From Polaromonas sp. (GTDB lineage Bacteria > Pseudomonadota > Gammaproteobacteria > Burkholderiales > Burkholderiaceae_C), in contig NZ_JACPOF010000018.1 of assembly GCF_016185115.1 (NCBI RefSeq), forward strand, positions 1 to 64,000: 64,000 nt of DNA. Direction: 5' to 3'. The notes under the pieces were generated by a model, which saw nothing but the letters and a program-made list of their open reading frames with translations, did not search any database and was not told the origin of the DNA. The first letter of the stretch is position 1. Every line of letters starts with the position of its first letter. This document shows, one piece after another, positions 45,984-54,080 of this stretch. The position numbers and the translations under genes were made by a program.

Positions 45984-47074
45984 AACCTCTCTTCTCTGTG
46001 TATGCCCAGTGCCTGATGCACCGGGCGGTCTGAAAAACTGAACAGCACGCTGCCGGGCGCGCTATTCCATGTGGCGGTGTGCCACGACGGAATCACAAAA
46101 TGGTCTTTCGGCCCGAACGTAAACGTCGTGACCTTGCCATTGAATTCGATGTCCACGCTGCCGTGGCCTTCGACCACGCTGTAGACCGCGCCATCGGTCT
46201 GGCGGTAAGGCTTGCCCTTGAAGCCGGCAGGCAGGCGCTGCATGAAGGTGGCCATTGTTGGCATGGGCGAGCCGCCGGTGATCGGATTGACGTAGCGCAG
46301 CTTCACGCCGTCCCAGGCGTCGATGTCGGCATGGTTCTCAAGTTCATGCAGCGCTTCGCGCGTGCGGTCGTAGGGGTAGCTGAAGATGGGCGAGGTCTGG
46401 CCGAAGGGCGAGGCGCCGCGCACCGGCAGCATGTTGGCGCCGTACTTGTAGTTGGTCATGCCCTCGGGCTTGGTCACGGGCTGTGATTTTTCGGCGTGGT
46501 TTTCTGCAAAACCTGCATCGAAGAACTTCAGCATCGGGATGTCGAGGCCGTCGAGCCACACCACGGGGGCGTCTGCTTCGACGCGGCCTTCGTGGCCGTG
46601 GTCATGGAAAGTCCAGCTCGGCGTGATGATGAAGTCGCCCGGCTTCATGTGCGTGCGTTCGCCATCGACGGCGGTGTAGGCGCCATGGCCTTCAACGACG
46701 AAACGCAGCGCGCTTTGTGTATGGCGGTGGCTGGGGGCGATCTCTCCGGGCATGATGACCTGCAGGCCGGCGTACAGCGACTGCGTGATGCATGACTGGC
46801 CGCGCAGCGCGGGATTTTCAAGAATCAGCACGCGCCGTACGGCTTCTTCGGCCGTGATGAGCTGGCCCGACTTCATCAGGTAAGGGTAGACGTCGGCGTA
46901 TCTCCAGAGGCCGGGTACGCAGGGCGTGTTGGGCGATGTTGGCACCAGGGCGTGCAGGACTTCCCACAGCGGGGACATGCTGAAGGCTGAGATGTCGTTG
47001 TAGAAGGCCTTGCGCGCTGCTCTGTCGGTCGGTGCCGGGGCTTGGCCGGCGGGGGGGGGGGGTGTCATGTCCAT
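45980..47074 (-). CDS. Gentisate 1,2-dioxygenase
   Basis: A 364-residue bicupin iron(II) dioxygenase that opens the gentisate ring to maleylpyruvate. The first cupin shows [16 protein letters not shown] (His ligands, near residue 122) with FHDHGHEG; the second shows [15 protein letters not shown] and the [13 protein letters not shown] end. The N-terminal sequence [11 protein letters not shown] is encoded by a run of 12 C just after the start codon, which is odd for this family and could shift frame by slippage. The next in-frame Met is not until SMSPLWEV. The gene is probably in one operon with the upstream flavin and oxidoreductase genes. Confidence 0.93.
   Translation of the reverse strand: MDMTPPPPAGQAPAPTDRAARKAFYNDISAFSMSPLWEVLHALVPTSPNTPCVPGLWRYADVYPYLMKSGQLITAEEAVRRVLILENPALRGQSCITQSLYAGLQVIMPGEIAPSHRHTQSALRFVVEGHGAYTAVDGERTHMKPGDFIITPSWTFHDHGHEGRVEADAPVVWLDGLDIPMLKFFDAGFAENHAEKSQPVTKPEGMTNYKYGANMLPVRGASPFGQTSPIFSYPYDRTREALHELENHADIDAWDGVKLRYVNPITGGSPMPTMATFMQRLPAGFKGKPYRQTDGAVYSVVEGHGSVDIEFNGKVTTFTFGPKDHFVIPSWHTATWNSAPGSVLFSFSDRPVHQALGIHREERL
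47051..47062. repeat. Run of 12 G (12 C in the coding strand) at the start of the gentisate dioxygenase gene
   Basis: The homopolymer encodes Pro codons 5-8 of the dioxygenase. Such long G/C tracts near a start are typical of slipped-strand phase-variable genes in other bacteria. The length given is as read here; such tracts are also prone to sequencing error. Confidence 0.9.
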
Positions 47075-47126
47075 GGGAACTCCTTATGGGAAAGCACGCA
47101 GCGCCGGGCCGCCCCAGGCAAGTGCA

Positions 47127-47141
47127 GCCCCCTCGGGGGGC
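47127..47141. repeat. GC-rich palindromic repeat (GCCCCCTCGGGGGGC type)
   Basis: A short palindrome with a C/G run, in a context (GGGCCGCCCCAGGCAAGTGCAG before, CAGCGCAGTACACGAAGTGA after, in part) that recurs in the 51.6 kb spacer. I know it as a frequent intergenic element in Comamonadaceae genomes. It lies between the dioxygenase and FAD oxidoreductase genes, where it may form an mRNA hairpin. Confidence 0.65.
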
Positions 47142-47174
47142 AGCGCAGTACACGAAGTGACAAGCGTGGGGGCT

Positions 47175-48554
47175 TCATAGTTCATCGTCGAAATACGCGC
47201 CGTCCTGGCGCAGATTTTTTTGCAGCTTTTTGATGTCGGTGTCGGCAAATGTCTGCCCGGCTGACAGCGCCGCTGCGGCAGTGCCCGCAGCCTGGCCCAT
47301 CACAAAACAGCCGCCGCTTACACGCGCAGCCGACTGGCCTTCATGCGTCATCGAGGCACAGCGGCCCGCGACCAGCAGGTTGCCGACGCCCTTGGGCACC
47401 AGCATGCGCCAGGGCAGGTCGTTGTAGACGCGGCCCGTGCTTGAGTCCCAGTTGCGCGGAAACTGCCAGTCGATGCGGCCAGCGGCGTGCAGCTCCATGG
47501 GCCAGGCGTTGATGCCTATGGCGTCGTCGAAGCGGGCTGATGAAAGGATGTCTTCGCCCGTCAACACATAGTCGCCCATGATGCGGCGGGTTTCGCGTAT
47601 GCCGATCTGCGCGGCAATATCAACAATCGCCGAGTCTTTAAAGCCGGGCACTTCGTTGCGCAGAAAGCTGAAATATTCGGTGATCTGGCGTCGGCCTTCG
47701 ATCTCGCCATCGCTGAGCTGCTTTGCATCGGTGGCGTCCATCGCGGTGCCGCCGGCATTGGCTACCTGAGTCACGTTGGCGCGCCATTCAGTCGGGTTCT
47801 TCTGCGGCCGCAGGATGGCACCTGCGCGCGGAAAGGTGTAGCGGCCGGGCTCGCGTGCCTGGCTGGCTTCCATAAAGGTGTTGATGGCCTTGAACTCGCC
47901 CACAGCGGCCAGCGCATTGGGCGCATCAACGTGGCCGACGCGGAACATGGTGGTCGGGAACAGCCCGCTGCCATGGCCGTCGCCCAGCTCGAAGGGCGCG
48001 CCTGCAAATGCGGCTACATCAGCATCGCCCGAGCAGTCGATAAAGCTGCGGGCCCGTATTGCTTGTCTGCCGGATTTGGTTTCAATCACCAGCGCTTCAA
48101 TGTGGCTGCCTTGCATGATGACGGAAGCGGCGAGGGCATGAAACAAAATCCCGACGCCGGACGCCAGCAGCAACTGGTCAGCGGCACATTTGAGGGCAGA
48201 CACATCGTAAGAGCGCACGCGGATGCGCCCCTGCATTCCGTCCTGCGGCGCATTGACGCCACCAAGGGCCTCCATGCGCGCCAGCAACTCATCGACCACG
48301 CCATGCACCACCTGCTGCATCTCGCCGTTCTTGCGGCCATAGAGGCCTGCAAAGTTCGTCACGCCGCCCGCAGTGCCCATGCCGCCCAGAAAGCCATAAC
48401 GCTCAACCAGCAACACCTTTGCGCCGTGCTTTGCCGCACTGACGCTGGCTGCCAGGCCCGAAGGCCCGCCGCCAACCACGACCACGTCGAACTCACCGTA
48501 AACGGAGAGCTGGCGCGATGGCTCGGTGATGGATGGGGGTCTGTTCGTGGTCAA
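47175..48554 (-). CDS. FAD-dependent oxidoreductase (FAD_oxidored family)
   Basis: A 459-residue flavoprotein with the dinucleotide motif VVVVGGGPSGLAASVSAAKHG (residues about 24-44), the FLGGMGTAGGVTNF motif, SFIDCSGDADVAAFAG and a C-terminal FAD motif GGCFVMGQAAGTAAA. Members are often annotated as 'FAD-dependent oxidoreductase' of unknown substrate. Its place between 3-hydroxybenzoate hydroxylase/Bug and gentisate dioxygenase suggests a peripheral step in feeding an aromatic acid into the pathway. It is separated from the dioxygenase by 100 bases with a repeat. Confidence 0.82.
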   Translation of the reverse strand: MTTNRPPSITEPSRQLSVYGEFDVVVVGGGPSGLAASVSAAKHGAKVLLVERYGFLGGMGTAGGVTNFAGLYGRKNGEMQQVVHGVVDELLARMEALGGVNAPQDGMQGRIRVRSYDVSALKCAADQLLLASGVGILFHALAASVIMQGSHIEALVIETKSGRQAIRARSFIDCSGDADVAAFAGAPFELGDGHGSGLFPTTMFRVGHVDAPNALAAVGEFKAINTFMEASQAREPGRYTFPRAGAILRPQKNPTEWRANVTQVANAGGTAMDATDAKQLSDGEIEGRRQITEYFSFLRNEVPGFKDSAIVDIAAQIGIRETRRIMGDYVLTGEDILSSARFDDAIGINAWPMELHAAGRIDWQFPRNWDSSTGRVYNDLPWRMLVPKGVGNLLVAGRCASMTHEGQSAARVSGGCFVMGQAAGTAAAALSAGQTFADTDIKKLQKNLRQDGAYFDDEL

Positions 48555-48570
48555 GGTGTTCCTCAGACGG

Positions 48571-49590
48571 TCACTCTATTTTTATATTGCGCATGCGGAT
48601 GATCCCGCCCATGATGGCGGTCTCGCTGCGTATGCGGCTCAGCAGGCCGTCGGCTGACGTGCCCACGGGCGCCCAGCCCTGGTTGAACAATTTCTGGCGC
48701 GTGTCCTGATCACGCATGATCTTGTAGATCTCGGTGTCCAGGCGGGCGCGTGCGGCTTTCGACAAATTGGCCGGGCCGACCAGTGCGGTCCAGACTTCGA
48801 GGTTGAAGTCACGCACCCCCGCATCTGACAGCGATGGGGTTTCGGGTGCGAGAGAGCTGCGGCTGCTGGTCAGGCCAATCGCCTGCAGCTTGCCGGCCTT
48901 GACCTGTGGCAACGCAATGCCAGGCGGTATCAGCGCCATCTGTATCTGACCACCCAGCAGTGCGGTCACGACCTGCGGGTTGCCGGCGTAGGGCACGTGC
49001 ACGGCAGACATGTCGCCGACCTTGGACTTGAGCAGCTCCATGCCCAGGTGGCCGACAGAACCATTGCCGACCGAGCCGTAGTTCCATTTGTCGCCGCCAT
49101 TGCGTGCGGCGGTGAAGAAGGCAGTGCCTGCTGGCAGGTTGGTGGGTGCGACCAGCACCAGCGGTGCAGTGGCAATCAGCGTGATGGGGGTGAAGTCTTT
49201 GGCCGGGTCGTAAGGCAGCTTCGAGTAAAGCATCTTCGACGAGGTGAGGTTGCCGTTGATGACGACACCCAGCGTGTGGTCATCGGTAGCCTTGGCGACC
49301 TGGTCTGCTGCGATGTTGCCCGAAGCGCCGGGCTTGTTGTCGATGATGACCGGCTGGCCGAGTGCGCGCGACAGCGGCTCTGCAATCGTGCGTGCTGCCA
49401 GGTCAGGTGTGGAGCCGCCGGGAAAGCCGACCAGGATGTGAACTGGTTTTGTCGGCCATGCGGCATCTGCCGCCTTTGTGTTTTTTTGCGCTGCAGCGCC
49501 AAAGGGCAGGGCGCAGGCAGCCATCAAAAAAGCGGCATGTGCCAGGGCGTTGCGCCTTGCCGTGCGGTAAGAGCTTGTGGTCTTTGTCAT
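48571..49590 (-). CDS. Bug/TctC-family periplasmic solute-binding protein
   Basis: A 339-residue exported protein. A signal peptide (residues about 12-35, ALAHAAFLMAACALPFGAAA) precedes WPTKPVHILVGFPGGSTPDL, the Bug signature. It lies 16 bases before the FAD oxidoreductase gene and 25 bases after the 3-hydroxybenzoate hydroxylase gene, so it is an operon member. It is probably a receptor for 3-hydroxybenzoate, gentisate or a precursor. Confidence 0.9.
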   Translation of the reverse strand: MTKTTSSYRTARRNALAHAAFLMAACALPFGAAAQKNTKAADAAWPTKPVHILVGFPGGSTPDLAARTIAEPLSRALGQPVIIDNKPGASGNIAADQVAKATDDHTLGVVINGNLTSSKMLYSKLPYDPAKDFTPITLIATAPLVLVAPTNLPAGTAFFTAARNGGDKWNYGSVGNGSVGHLGMELLKSKVGDMSAVHVPYAGNPQVVTALLGGQIQMALIPPGIALPQVKAGKLQAIGLTSSRSSLAPETPSLSDAGVRDFNLEVWTALVGPANLSKAARARLDTEIYKIMRDQDTRQKLFNQGWAPVGTSADGLLSRIRSETAIMGGIIRMRNIKIE

Positions 49591-49615
49591 GAAGGTCTCC
49601 GAAGTACGAAAACCC

Positions 49616-50809
49616 TTATTGGAACAGTTTTGACGGCTCGATACCGTCGTACATCCACTTCAAACCGGCAAAACCTGCGCTCTCCTTGCCGCCCTGGAAC
49701 ATCAGGTTGCGCAGCTCGCGCTGCACGCCTGATGCATGGTAAATATCACCGTAAAAACGGGCGGTCAGCTGCACGCGGCCGGTGCGCAGGTAGCGCGCCT
49801 TCTGGTACTTCTGGAAGGCATCCTGGATATCGCCTTTGGTAAAACGCAGGGCCTCACGCAAAACGACCGCGTCTTCAATCGCCTGGCCGGCGCCCTGTGC
49901 CAGGTACTGCAGCATCGGGTGGGCGGCATCGCCCAGCAGGGTGACGCGGCGGTCTGTCCAGTTCTTCACCGGCTCACGGTCACACAGCACCCACATCTTC
50001 CAGGTTTCGATTTTGGCGAGCAGCTCCTTGACCTGGGGGCAGGCCTCGGCAAAACGTTCGTTCAATTCGGTGGTGTCGCCAAAGGTGTTCCAGCCTTCGT
50101 CGTACTTGTTGCTGTGAAAGACGGCAACCATGTTGAACAGCTCACCGCGCCGCAGCGGGTAATGCACGAGGTGGGTTTTTTCGCCGCCCCACAGCGTCAC
50201 GTCATTGCTCCACAAATGTTCTGACACATCCTCGCGCTTGAGCACCGCGCGGTAGGCGATGTGGCCAGAGACGCGGGGCTTGCCGTCACCGACCACGGCT
50301 TCACGGATCTTGCTCCACATGCCGTCGGCTGCGATCAGCGCCTGGCCTTCAACCACTTCACCGCCCGCCAGGTGCACACGCACGCCATCGGCGGACTGTT
50401 CATACGATTCGACCCTGGCATTGGTGCGTAGCGTGGCGTTGGGCAGTGCGCGGCAGGCATCGAGGAACACCTGGTGCAGGTCGGCACGGTAAATGACGCC
50501 GTAGGGAAAGCCGTAGACCGCACGCGCCACATCGCCCAGCGGTACGCGTATGACCTTCTCGCCGGTGCGCACGTCGTTCATGCCCAGGCCTTCGGGGAAG
50601 AAGACCACCTTGTTGATGACATCGGTCAGGCCCAGGTATTCAAACATCTTGAAGATATTGGGGCCGAGCTGTATGCCGGCGCCAATCTCGCCGAACTCCG
50701 TGGCCTGCTCAAGCACCGTCACTGCATGCCCGTCTTTGGCCAGCACCATGGCCGCCGCCATCCCGCCTATGCCGCCGCCTGAGATGATGATGGGAGATTT
50801 TTCAGCCAT
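49616..50809 (-). CDS. 3-Hydroxybenzoate 6-hydroxylase
   Basis: A 397-residue class A flavin monooxygenase that converts 3-hydroxybenzoate to gentisate with NADH and oxygen. It has ISGGGIGGMAAAMVLAKDGH (FAD motif, residues about 9-28), the conserved Arg in VIYRADLHQVFL, the DG motif LIAADGMWSKIREAV and VTLLGDAAHPMLQYLAQGAG (near 290). The strong local similarity pattern to NagX/XlnD-type enzymes and the gentisate dioxygenase in the same operon support the assignment over salicylate 1-hydroxylase. It is the first gene of the operon, divergent from MarR. Confidence 0.88.
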   Translation of the reverse strand: MAEKSPIIISGGGIGGMAAAMVLAKDGHAVTVLEQATEFGEIGAGIQLGPNIFKMFEYLGLTDVINKVVFFPEGLGMNDVRTGEKVIRVPLGDVARAVYGFPYGVIYRADLHQVFLDACRALPNATLRTNARVESYEQSADGVRVHLAGGEVVEGQALIAADGMWSKIREAVVGDGKPRVSGHIAYRAVLKREDVSEHLWSNDVTLWGGEKTHLVHYPLRRGELFNMVAVFHSNKYDEGWNTFGDTTELNERFAEACPQVKELLAKIETWKMWVLCDREPVKNWTDRRVTLLGDAAHPMLQYLAQGAGQAIEDAVVLREALRFTKGDIQDAFQKYQKARYLRTGRVQLTARFYGDIYHASGVQRELRNLMFQGGKESAGFAGLKWMYDGIEPSKLFQ

Positions 50810-50865
50810 GTCTCTGTGTCCTGGTTGGTGAATGTCATGCCCGGCCAGTAACCGGTTGATTAATG

Positions 50866-50879
50866 ATAAGTATACTTAT
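50866..50879. promoter_or_regulatory. Perfect palindrome between the gentisate operon and the MarR gene
   Basis: ATAAGTATACTTAT is its own reverse complement and stands in an A/T-rich patch. It lies 57 bases from the hydroxylase start and about 98 from the marR start. It is of the form and place expected for a MarR operator controlling both genes. Confidence 0.7.
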
Positions 50880-50976
50880 TATATTTGACCTTGGTACATA
50901 CCCTGACTTGCGGGCCGGTGCCGCGTTTGCGCCATGTATGGGGATGGGCGAGGCAGGCCTCACTTAAACTTCGCGC

Positions 50977-51426
50977 ATGGCAAAAAGTTTTAATTTCATT
51001 GAGGCCCCCGGTCACCTGATCCGTCGCGCGCAGCAACTGGCTGTGGCCATCTTCATGGAAGAAACCGCCGGTTTCGATGTCACGCCGGTGCAGTTTGCCA
51101 TTCTGAACGCCTTGATGGACGACCCCGGTGAAGACCAGATCACCCTGTCGGGCCGTGTGGCGTTTGACCCGGCGACGTTCGGCTCTGTCATTGGCCGGCT
51201 GGAGGCCAAGGGCTGGGTCAGGCGTGCTGCCGACCCCGGCGACAAACGCCGCAAGCTGCTATGGGCGACAGAAGAAGGCGCCGAGGTCGCGCTGAAAATG
51301 AAGCGCGCCGTGGGCCGTGCCCAGCAGCGCATCGTCAGCCCGCTGGAGCCTGCAGAACAGGAGCAGCTGTCCTTGCTGTTAAGCAAGATCGTCGCCGCGC
51401 ACCAGGGCGCGGCTGACGAGGCCTGA
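50977..51426 (+). CDS. MarR-family regulator, probable gentisate-operon regulator
   Basis: A 149-residue winged-helix regulator (VTPVQFAILNALMDDPGEDQ, then LSGRVAFDPATFGSVIGRLE and the wing RRAADPGDKRRKLLWATEEG). MarR proteins release DNA on binding phenolic or aromatic-acid ligands. It is divergent from the 3-hydroxybenzoate/gentisate operon with a palindromic site between, so it likely represses that operon until 3-hydroxybenzoate, gentisate or a CoA thioester appears. A repeat-rich spacer follows. Confidence 0.85.
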   Translation: MAKSFNFIEAPGHLIRRAQQLAVAIFMEETAGFDVTPVQFAILNALMDDPGEDQITLSGRVAFDPATFGSVIGRLEAKGWVRRAADPGDKRRKLLWATEEGAEVALKMKRAVGRAQQRIVSPLEPAEQEQLSLLLSKIVAAHQGAADEA

Positions 51427-51468
51427 CGGTCCTTTTGAGCAGCTCAGACCGATTCCGAGCCGTGGAAA

Positions 51469-51620
51469 CGGCTTTGCCGGGCCACAGGGGGCGCTCCTTT
51501 TAGGGCGCATAGAGCTACACGTAGCGAGCCACCGCGTGGCCAAGCGAAGAGAGGTCTTCGCGAGCTCAAGCCATTGAACCGGCTTTGCCGGGCCATAGGC
51601 GGGCGGCCCCCTCGGGGGGC
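51469..51620. repeat. Comamonadaceae-type intergenic repeats (two CGGCTTTGCCGGGCCA copies and a CCCCCTCGGGGGG hairpin)
   Basis: The motif CGGCTTTGCCGGGCCA occurs at about 51469-51484 and 51580-51595. The second copy is followed by GGCGGGCGGCCCCCTCGGGG, a hairpin like that at 47127. No gene is present in this spacer; the hairpins may end the marR transcript. Confidence 0.7.
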
Positions 51621-51628
51621 AGCAGGTT

Positions 51629-51719
51629 TTTGGGGTCAGAGCCCAAATTCACCGAGCCTTTGGCTCGCCCTTCGGGTGCGGTGCGTTGCACCGCAGTGAA
51701 ATTGGTGTCTGACCCCAAT
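51629..51719. repeat. REP/MITE-like inverted-repeat element
   Basis: About 90 bases are bounded by near-inverted ends: TTGGGGTCAGAGCCCAAATT on the left and AATTGGTGTCTGACCCCAA on the right. An inner perfect hairpin GCGGTGC-GTT-GCACCGC (51678-51694) lies inside. GGGGTCAGA...TCTGACCCC ends are typical of REP elements mobilised by IS200-like (RAYT) transposases. No transposase is present here. Confidence 0.65.
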
Positions 51720-51735
51720 AACCTGCGTGGGGGCT

Positions 51736-52032
51736 CTATTCAACCAGCAGATTGAAATGCTCGACGGCGGGTGCGCCGTTGAAAAACGGTCCGACGATGG
51801 CGCGCCAGTCGGCAAAGGCCGGCGAACCGCGGAAGTCCACCGTGTGGTTTTCAAGCGTGTCCCAGTAGATGTTGACCACATAGCGCTCGGCGCTTTCAAT
51901 GCCCTTGTAGATTTTGAACCCCCTGAAGCCTTTGGCCTTTGAGATGACCTCGCGAATGCCGCGCTGCAGTGCTTCATCAAAAGCCGCCTGCTGGCCGGGG
52001 TGAATGCGGATGTCAACGAGTTCGAGAATCAT
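51736..52032 (-). CDS. Antibiotic-biosynthesis-monooxygenase (ABM)-domain protein
   Basis: A 98-residue ferredoxin-fold protein (ELVDIRIHPGQQAAFDEALQ, then FRGFKIYKGIESAERYVV and a Trp/Phe-rich end) of the ABM or quinone-oxidase-like family. Members oxidise small aromatics without cofactors, degrade haem, or have unknown roles. It stands alone between a REP-like element and a small membrane peptide gene. The length is typical. No active-site residue can be fixed. Confidence 0.75.
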   Translation of the reverse strand: MILELVDIRIHPGQQAAFDEALQRGIREVISKAKGFRGFKIYKGIESAERYVVNIYWDTLENHTVDFRGSPAFADWRAIVGPFFNGAPAVEHFNLLVE

Positions 52033-52234
52033 GTGTGCTCCTGTGTTTTGAATGGGTGGTGATGCAGCGTGTGCTGGCCGTCACTCTAACCTGATTCCTG
52101 GTGCGCCCGGGCTGGGTATTTGGCTGATGGGGCATGTAAGCCAAGCCTTACCGTTGATGGGGTTGTCATCCCGCAATGCCCGCGCCCTTGTTTGGGTAAC
52201 TTCAAGGCTTCAACATTCCAAACGGAGAAACTTA

Positions 52235-52309
52235 ATGCCCATCATTGCCTGGCTACTCGGTGTGCCACTCAGCGTTGTCCTTATTCTGATGTTGCTTGGC
52301 GTCTTCTGA
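52235..52309 (+). CDS. 24-residue hydrophobic membrane peptide
   Basis: A very short frame that is almost one transmembrane helix (MPIIAWLLGVP, then a Val/Leu/Ile/Met-rich stretch ending LLGVF). GGAGA lies 8 bases before its ATG. The sequence is too regular to be chance noise, and I recall similar short proteins annotated in related genomes, but I cannot name a family. It might stabilise a membrane complex, or be stress-induced like other small membrane proteins. It has no close partner gene. Confidence 0.6.
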   Translation: MPIIAWLLGVPLSVVLILMLLGVF

Positions 52310-52367
52310 CGCGGCAACGGATCCGGTTATTCAGGCGGGCGTGCCGGACGCCCTTTCTAAAGCTCTC

Positions 52368-52952
52368 TCAAGCTCTCTCCAGGGCCATCAGCACCTGACG
52401 CAAACCGTCAAGTGCTGATTTTTTTTGGCCTGTCAGCATGGCGCTTCCCGCGTCTGTCTGTGCCCTCACAATGGCCCCGTCCACCGCCAGGGCTGCTGCG
52501 CTGGCGATTGCCGCATCGCGGTCAGGCAGCAGGCCTTCAATGACGCGCAGCATGGCGTCCTTGTGAGCCTGGGCAAGGGCCACCATGCCGGGCTGGCTGC
52601 CGCCCATCTCGGCCACCACATTGATGAAGGCACAGCCGCGAAACACCGGGTTCTCAAACCATTCCTGCATTGTTTTCACAAGTGGCTGCAGGCCACCCCC
52701 CGCTGTCGCGCCGTGGCGCCCGAGGGCATCGACAAACCATGCCATCCAGTGTTCATGCCTGTAGTTCAAATACGCCATGACCAGTTCATCCTTGCTGGGG
52801 AAGTGCCGGTAGAAAGTGAGCTTGGCCACGCCTGATTCGGCAATGATGCGGTCCACCCCCGTCGCACGGATGCCGTCAGCGTAGAAAAGGTCGTGCGCCG
52901 TGACGAGGATGCGGTCACGCGCGGAAAGTGTCGTGTCGTCCATAGCAGGCAT
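52368..52952 (-). CDS. TetR-family transcriptional regulator
   Basis: A 194-residue TetR regulator: helix-turn-helix [20 protein letters not shown], then [16 protein letters not shown] (residues about 25-60), and a TetR_C-type ligand domain. It is divergent from a DUF1348 gene, with two near-identical 18-bp palindromes between them. The first palindrome begins two bases from its own start codon, so autorepression and control of DUF1348 are likely. The inducer is unknown. Confidence 0.88.
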   Translation of the reverse strand: MPAMDDTTLSARDRILVTAHDLFYADGIRATGVDRIIAESGVAKLTFYRHFPSKDELVMAYLNYRHEHWMAWFVDALGRHGATAGGGLQPLVKTMQEWFENPVFRGCAFINVVAEMGGSQPGMVALAQAHKDAMLRVIEGLLPDRDAAIASAAALAVDGAIVRAQTDAGSAMLTGQKKSALDGLRQVLMALERA

Positions 52953-52953
52953 T

Positions 52954-52971
52954 GTAGACAGGTCTGTCTAC
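52954..52971. promoter_or_regulatory. TetR operator 1 (GTAGACAG-GT-CTGTCTAC)
   Basis: Eight-base arms are perfectly inverted around a GT centre. It directly abuts the TetR start codon on the minus strand and shares both arms with the site at 52992. Confidence 0.8.
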
Positions 52972-52991
52972 CTGTGCCAGAATCTGTGCAT

Positions 52992-53009
52992 GTAGACAGA
53001 TCTGTCTAC
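52992..53009. promoter_or_regulatory. TetR operator 2 (GTAGACAGATCTGTCTAC)
   Basis: A perfect 18-bp palindrome, 38 bp centre-to-centre from the first site and 33 bases before the DUF1348 start. TAGACAG-type arms are typical of TetR repressors of this kind (TAGACxGxxxGTCTA). Confidence 0.8.
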
Positions 53010-53042
53010 TTTGACAGCTTTCCCACCCCAGCAGGAGCCACC

Positions 53043-53510
53043 ATGGAAACCCGTCCGCCGCTTCCCCCTTTCAGCCTTGAAACAGCCAGACAAAAAGTCC
53101 GCGCCGCCGAAGATGGCTGGAACACACGCGAGCCGCAGCGTGTGTCCATGGCCTACACGCCGGGCAGCCGCTGGCGCAACCGGGCCGAGTTCGTTACCGG
53201 CCGTGAAGAAATCGCAGGGCTGCTGACCCGCAAATGGACGCGCGAGCTTGATTACCGGCTCATCAAGGAAATCTGGGCCTTTGCCAGCCACCGCATTGCC
53301 GTGCGTTTTGCCTACGAGTGGCATGACGATGCGGGCAACTGGTTCCGCTCATACGGCAATGAAAACTGGGAGTTTGATGACAACGGCCTGATGGACGTGC
53401 GCCACGCCAGCATCAATGACCTGCCGATCAGGGAAGCTGACCGCAAGTTTCACTGGCCCTTGGGCAGACGGCCTGACGACCACCCCGGCCTGAGCGATCT
53501 GGAGCTGTAA
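53043..53510 (+). CDS. DUF1348 (SnoaL-like NTF2 fold) protein
   Basis: A 155-residue protein with the DUF1348 pattern: [20 protein letters not shown], then [32 protein letters not shown] and [10 protein letters not shown]. The family has an NTF2-like fold and no known reaction; it often sits beside TetR regulators. Start: ATG 53043, preceded by CAGGAG; a longer in-frame opening runs through the operators and is unlikely. Probably released by the divergent TetR upon induction. Confidence 0.85.
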   Translation: METRPPLPPFSLETARQKVRAAEDGWNTREPQRVSMAYTPGSRWRNRAEFVTGREEIAGLLTRKWTRELDYRLIKEIWAFASHRIAVRFAYEWHDDAGNWFRSYGNENWEFDDNGLMDVRHASINDLPIREADRKFHWPLGRRPDDHPGLSDLEL

Positions 53511-53579
53511 TCTGGATAAACCAGTGGCGGCAGGGCGGCGATTAGAATCTCGCCTCCCTAGCCGCAAAGAGATTTTCAT

Positions 53580-54077
53580 TTGACCGATTCAGACATCGCC
53601 ACAGACGACACCCCCATTCAGGAACCCAGGCTGTGGACGGGCGATGGCTGGACTGCCAAGGTCATCAAGAACGAAGACGATGATGGCTGGGCGGTCGCCA
53701 TGATCAAGGATGGCGAACCCGAGCCGGCGCTGGTCGGCCCGTGGACCATGGGGCGCGACAAAAAGAACCCCAAACCGCTCGATGGCAATGCCTTCAGCAC
53801 GCTGGTCAAAACTGCCTCTGAATTTGTGCGCCGTCACGAGCAGCAACTGCATGCCTCGCTGCACCAGAGTATTGAAGTGACAGCCCATTCGGCGCGCGTC
53901 ACGGTGTCGCTCGATATCGTGCCCGATGAAGACAATCCTCACGCCTTGTTGACTGCACAGGACGAGGCCGGTGAAGAACTTGCGCAGGTGCGCGTGGCGG
54001 CGTCCTTCAAGCTGAGCCGCGCCAGCGCCACCGCCTGGGCTGAAGGCGGTTTTGCCAAACCCGCTGACCGCAGTTAA
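53580..54077 (+). CDS. Hypothetical protein coupled to an Hsp70-like gene
   Basis: A 165-residue acidic protein, not recognised. Its N-terminal half (LWTGDGWTAKVIKNEDDDGW, AVAMIKDGEPEPALVGPWT, MGRDKKNPKPLD) is Trp-rich. The second half (EVTAHSARVTVSLDIVPDED, then EELAQVRVAAS) looks like beta strands. Start: TTG 53580. It ends 3 bases before the GTG of the Hsp70-like gene, so the two are co-translated. It may be a client, co-chaperone or adaptor of that ATPase; there is no direct evidence. Confidence 0.75.
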   Translation: MTDSDIATDDTPIQEPRLWTGDGWTAKVIKNEDDDGWAVAMIKDGEPEPALVGPWTMGRDKKNPKPLDGNAFSTLVKTASEFVRRHEQQLHASLHQSIEVTAHSARVTVSLDIVPDEDNPHALLTAQDEAGEELAQVRVAASFKLSRASATAWAEGGFAKPADRS

Positions 54078-54080
54078 GCG

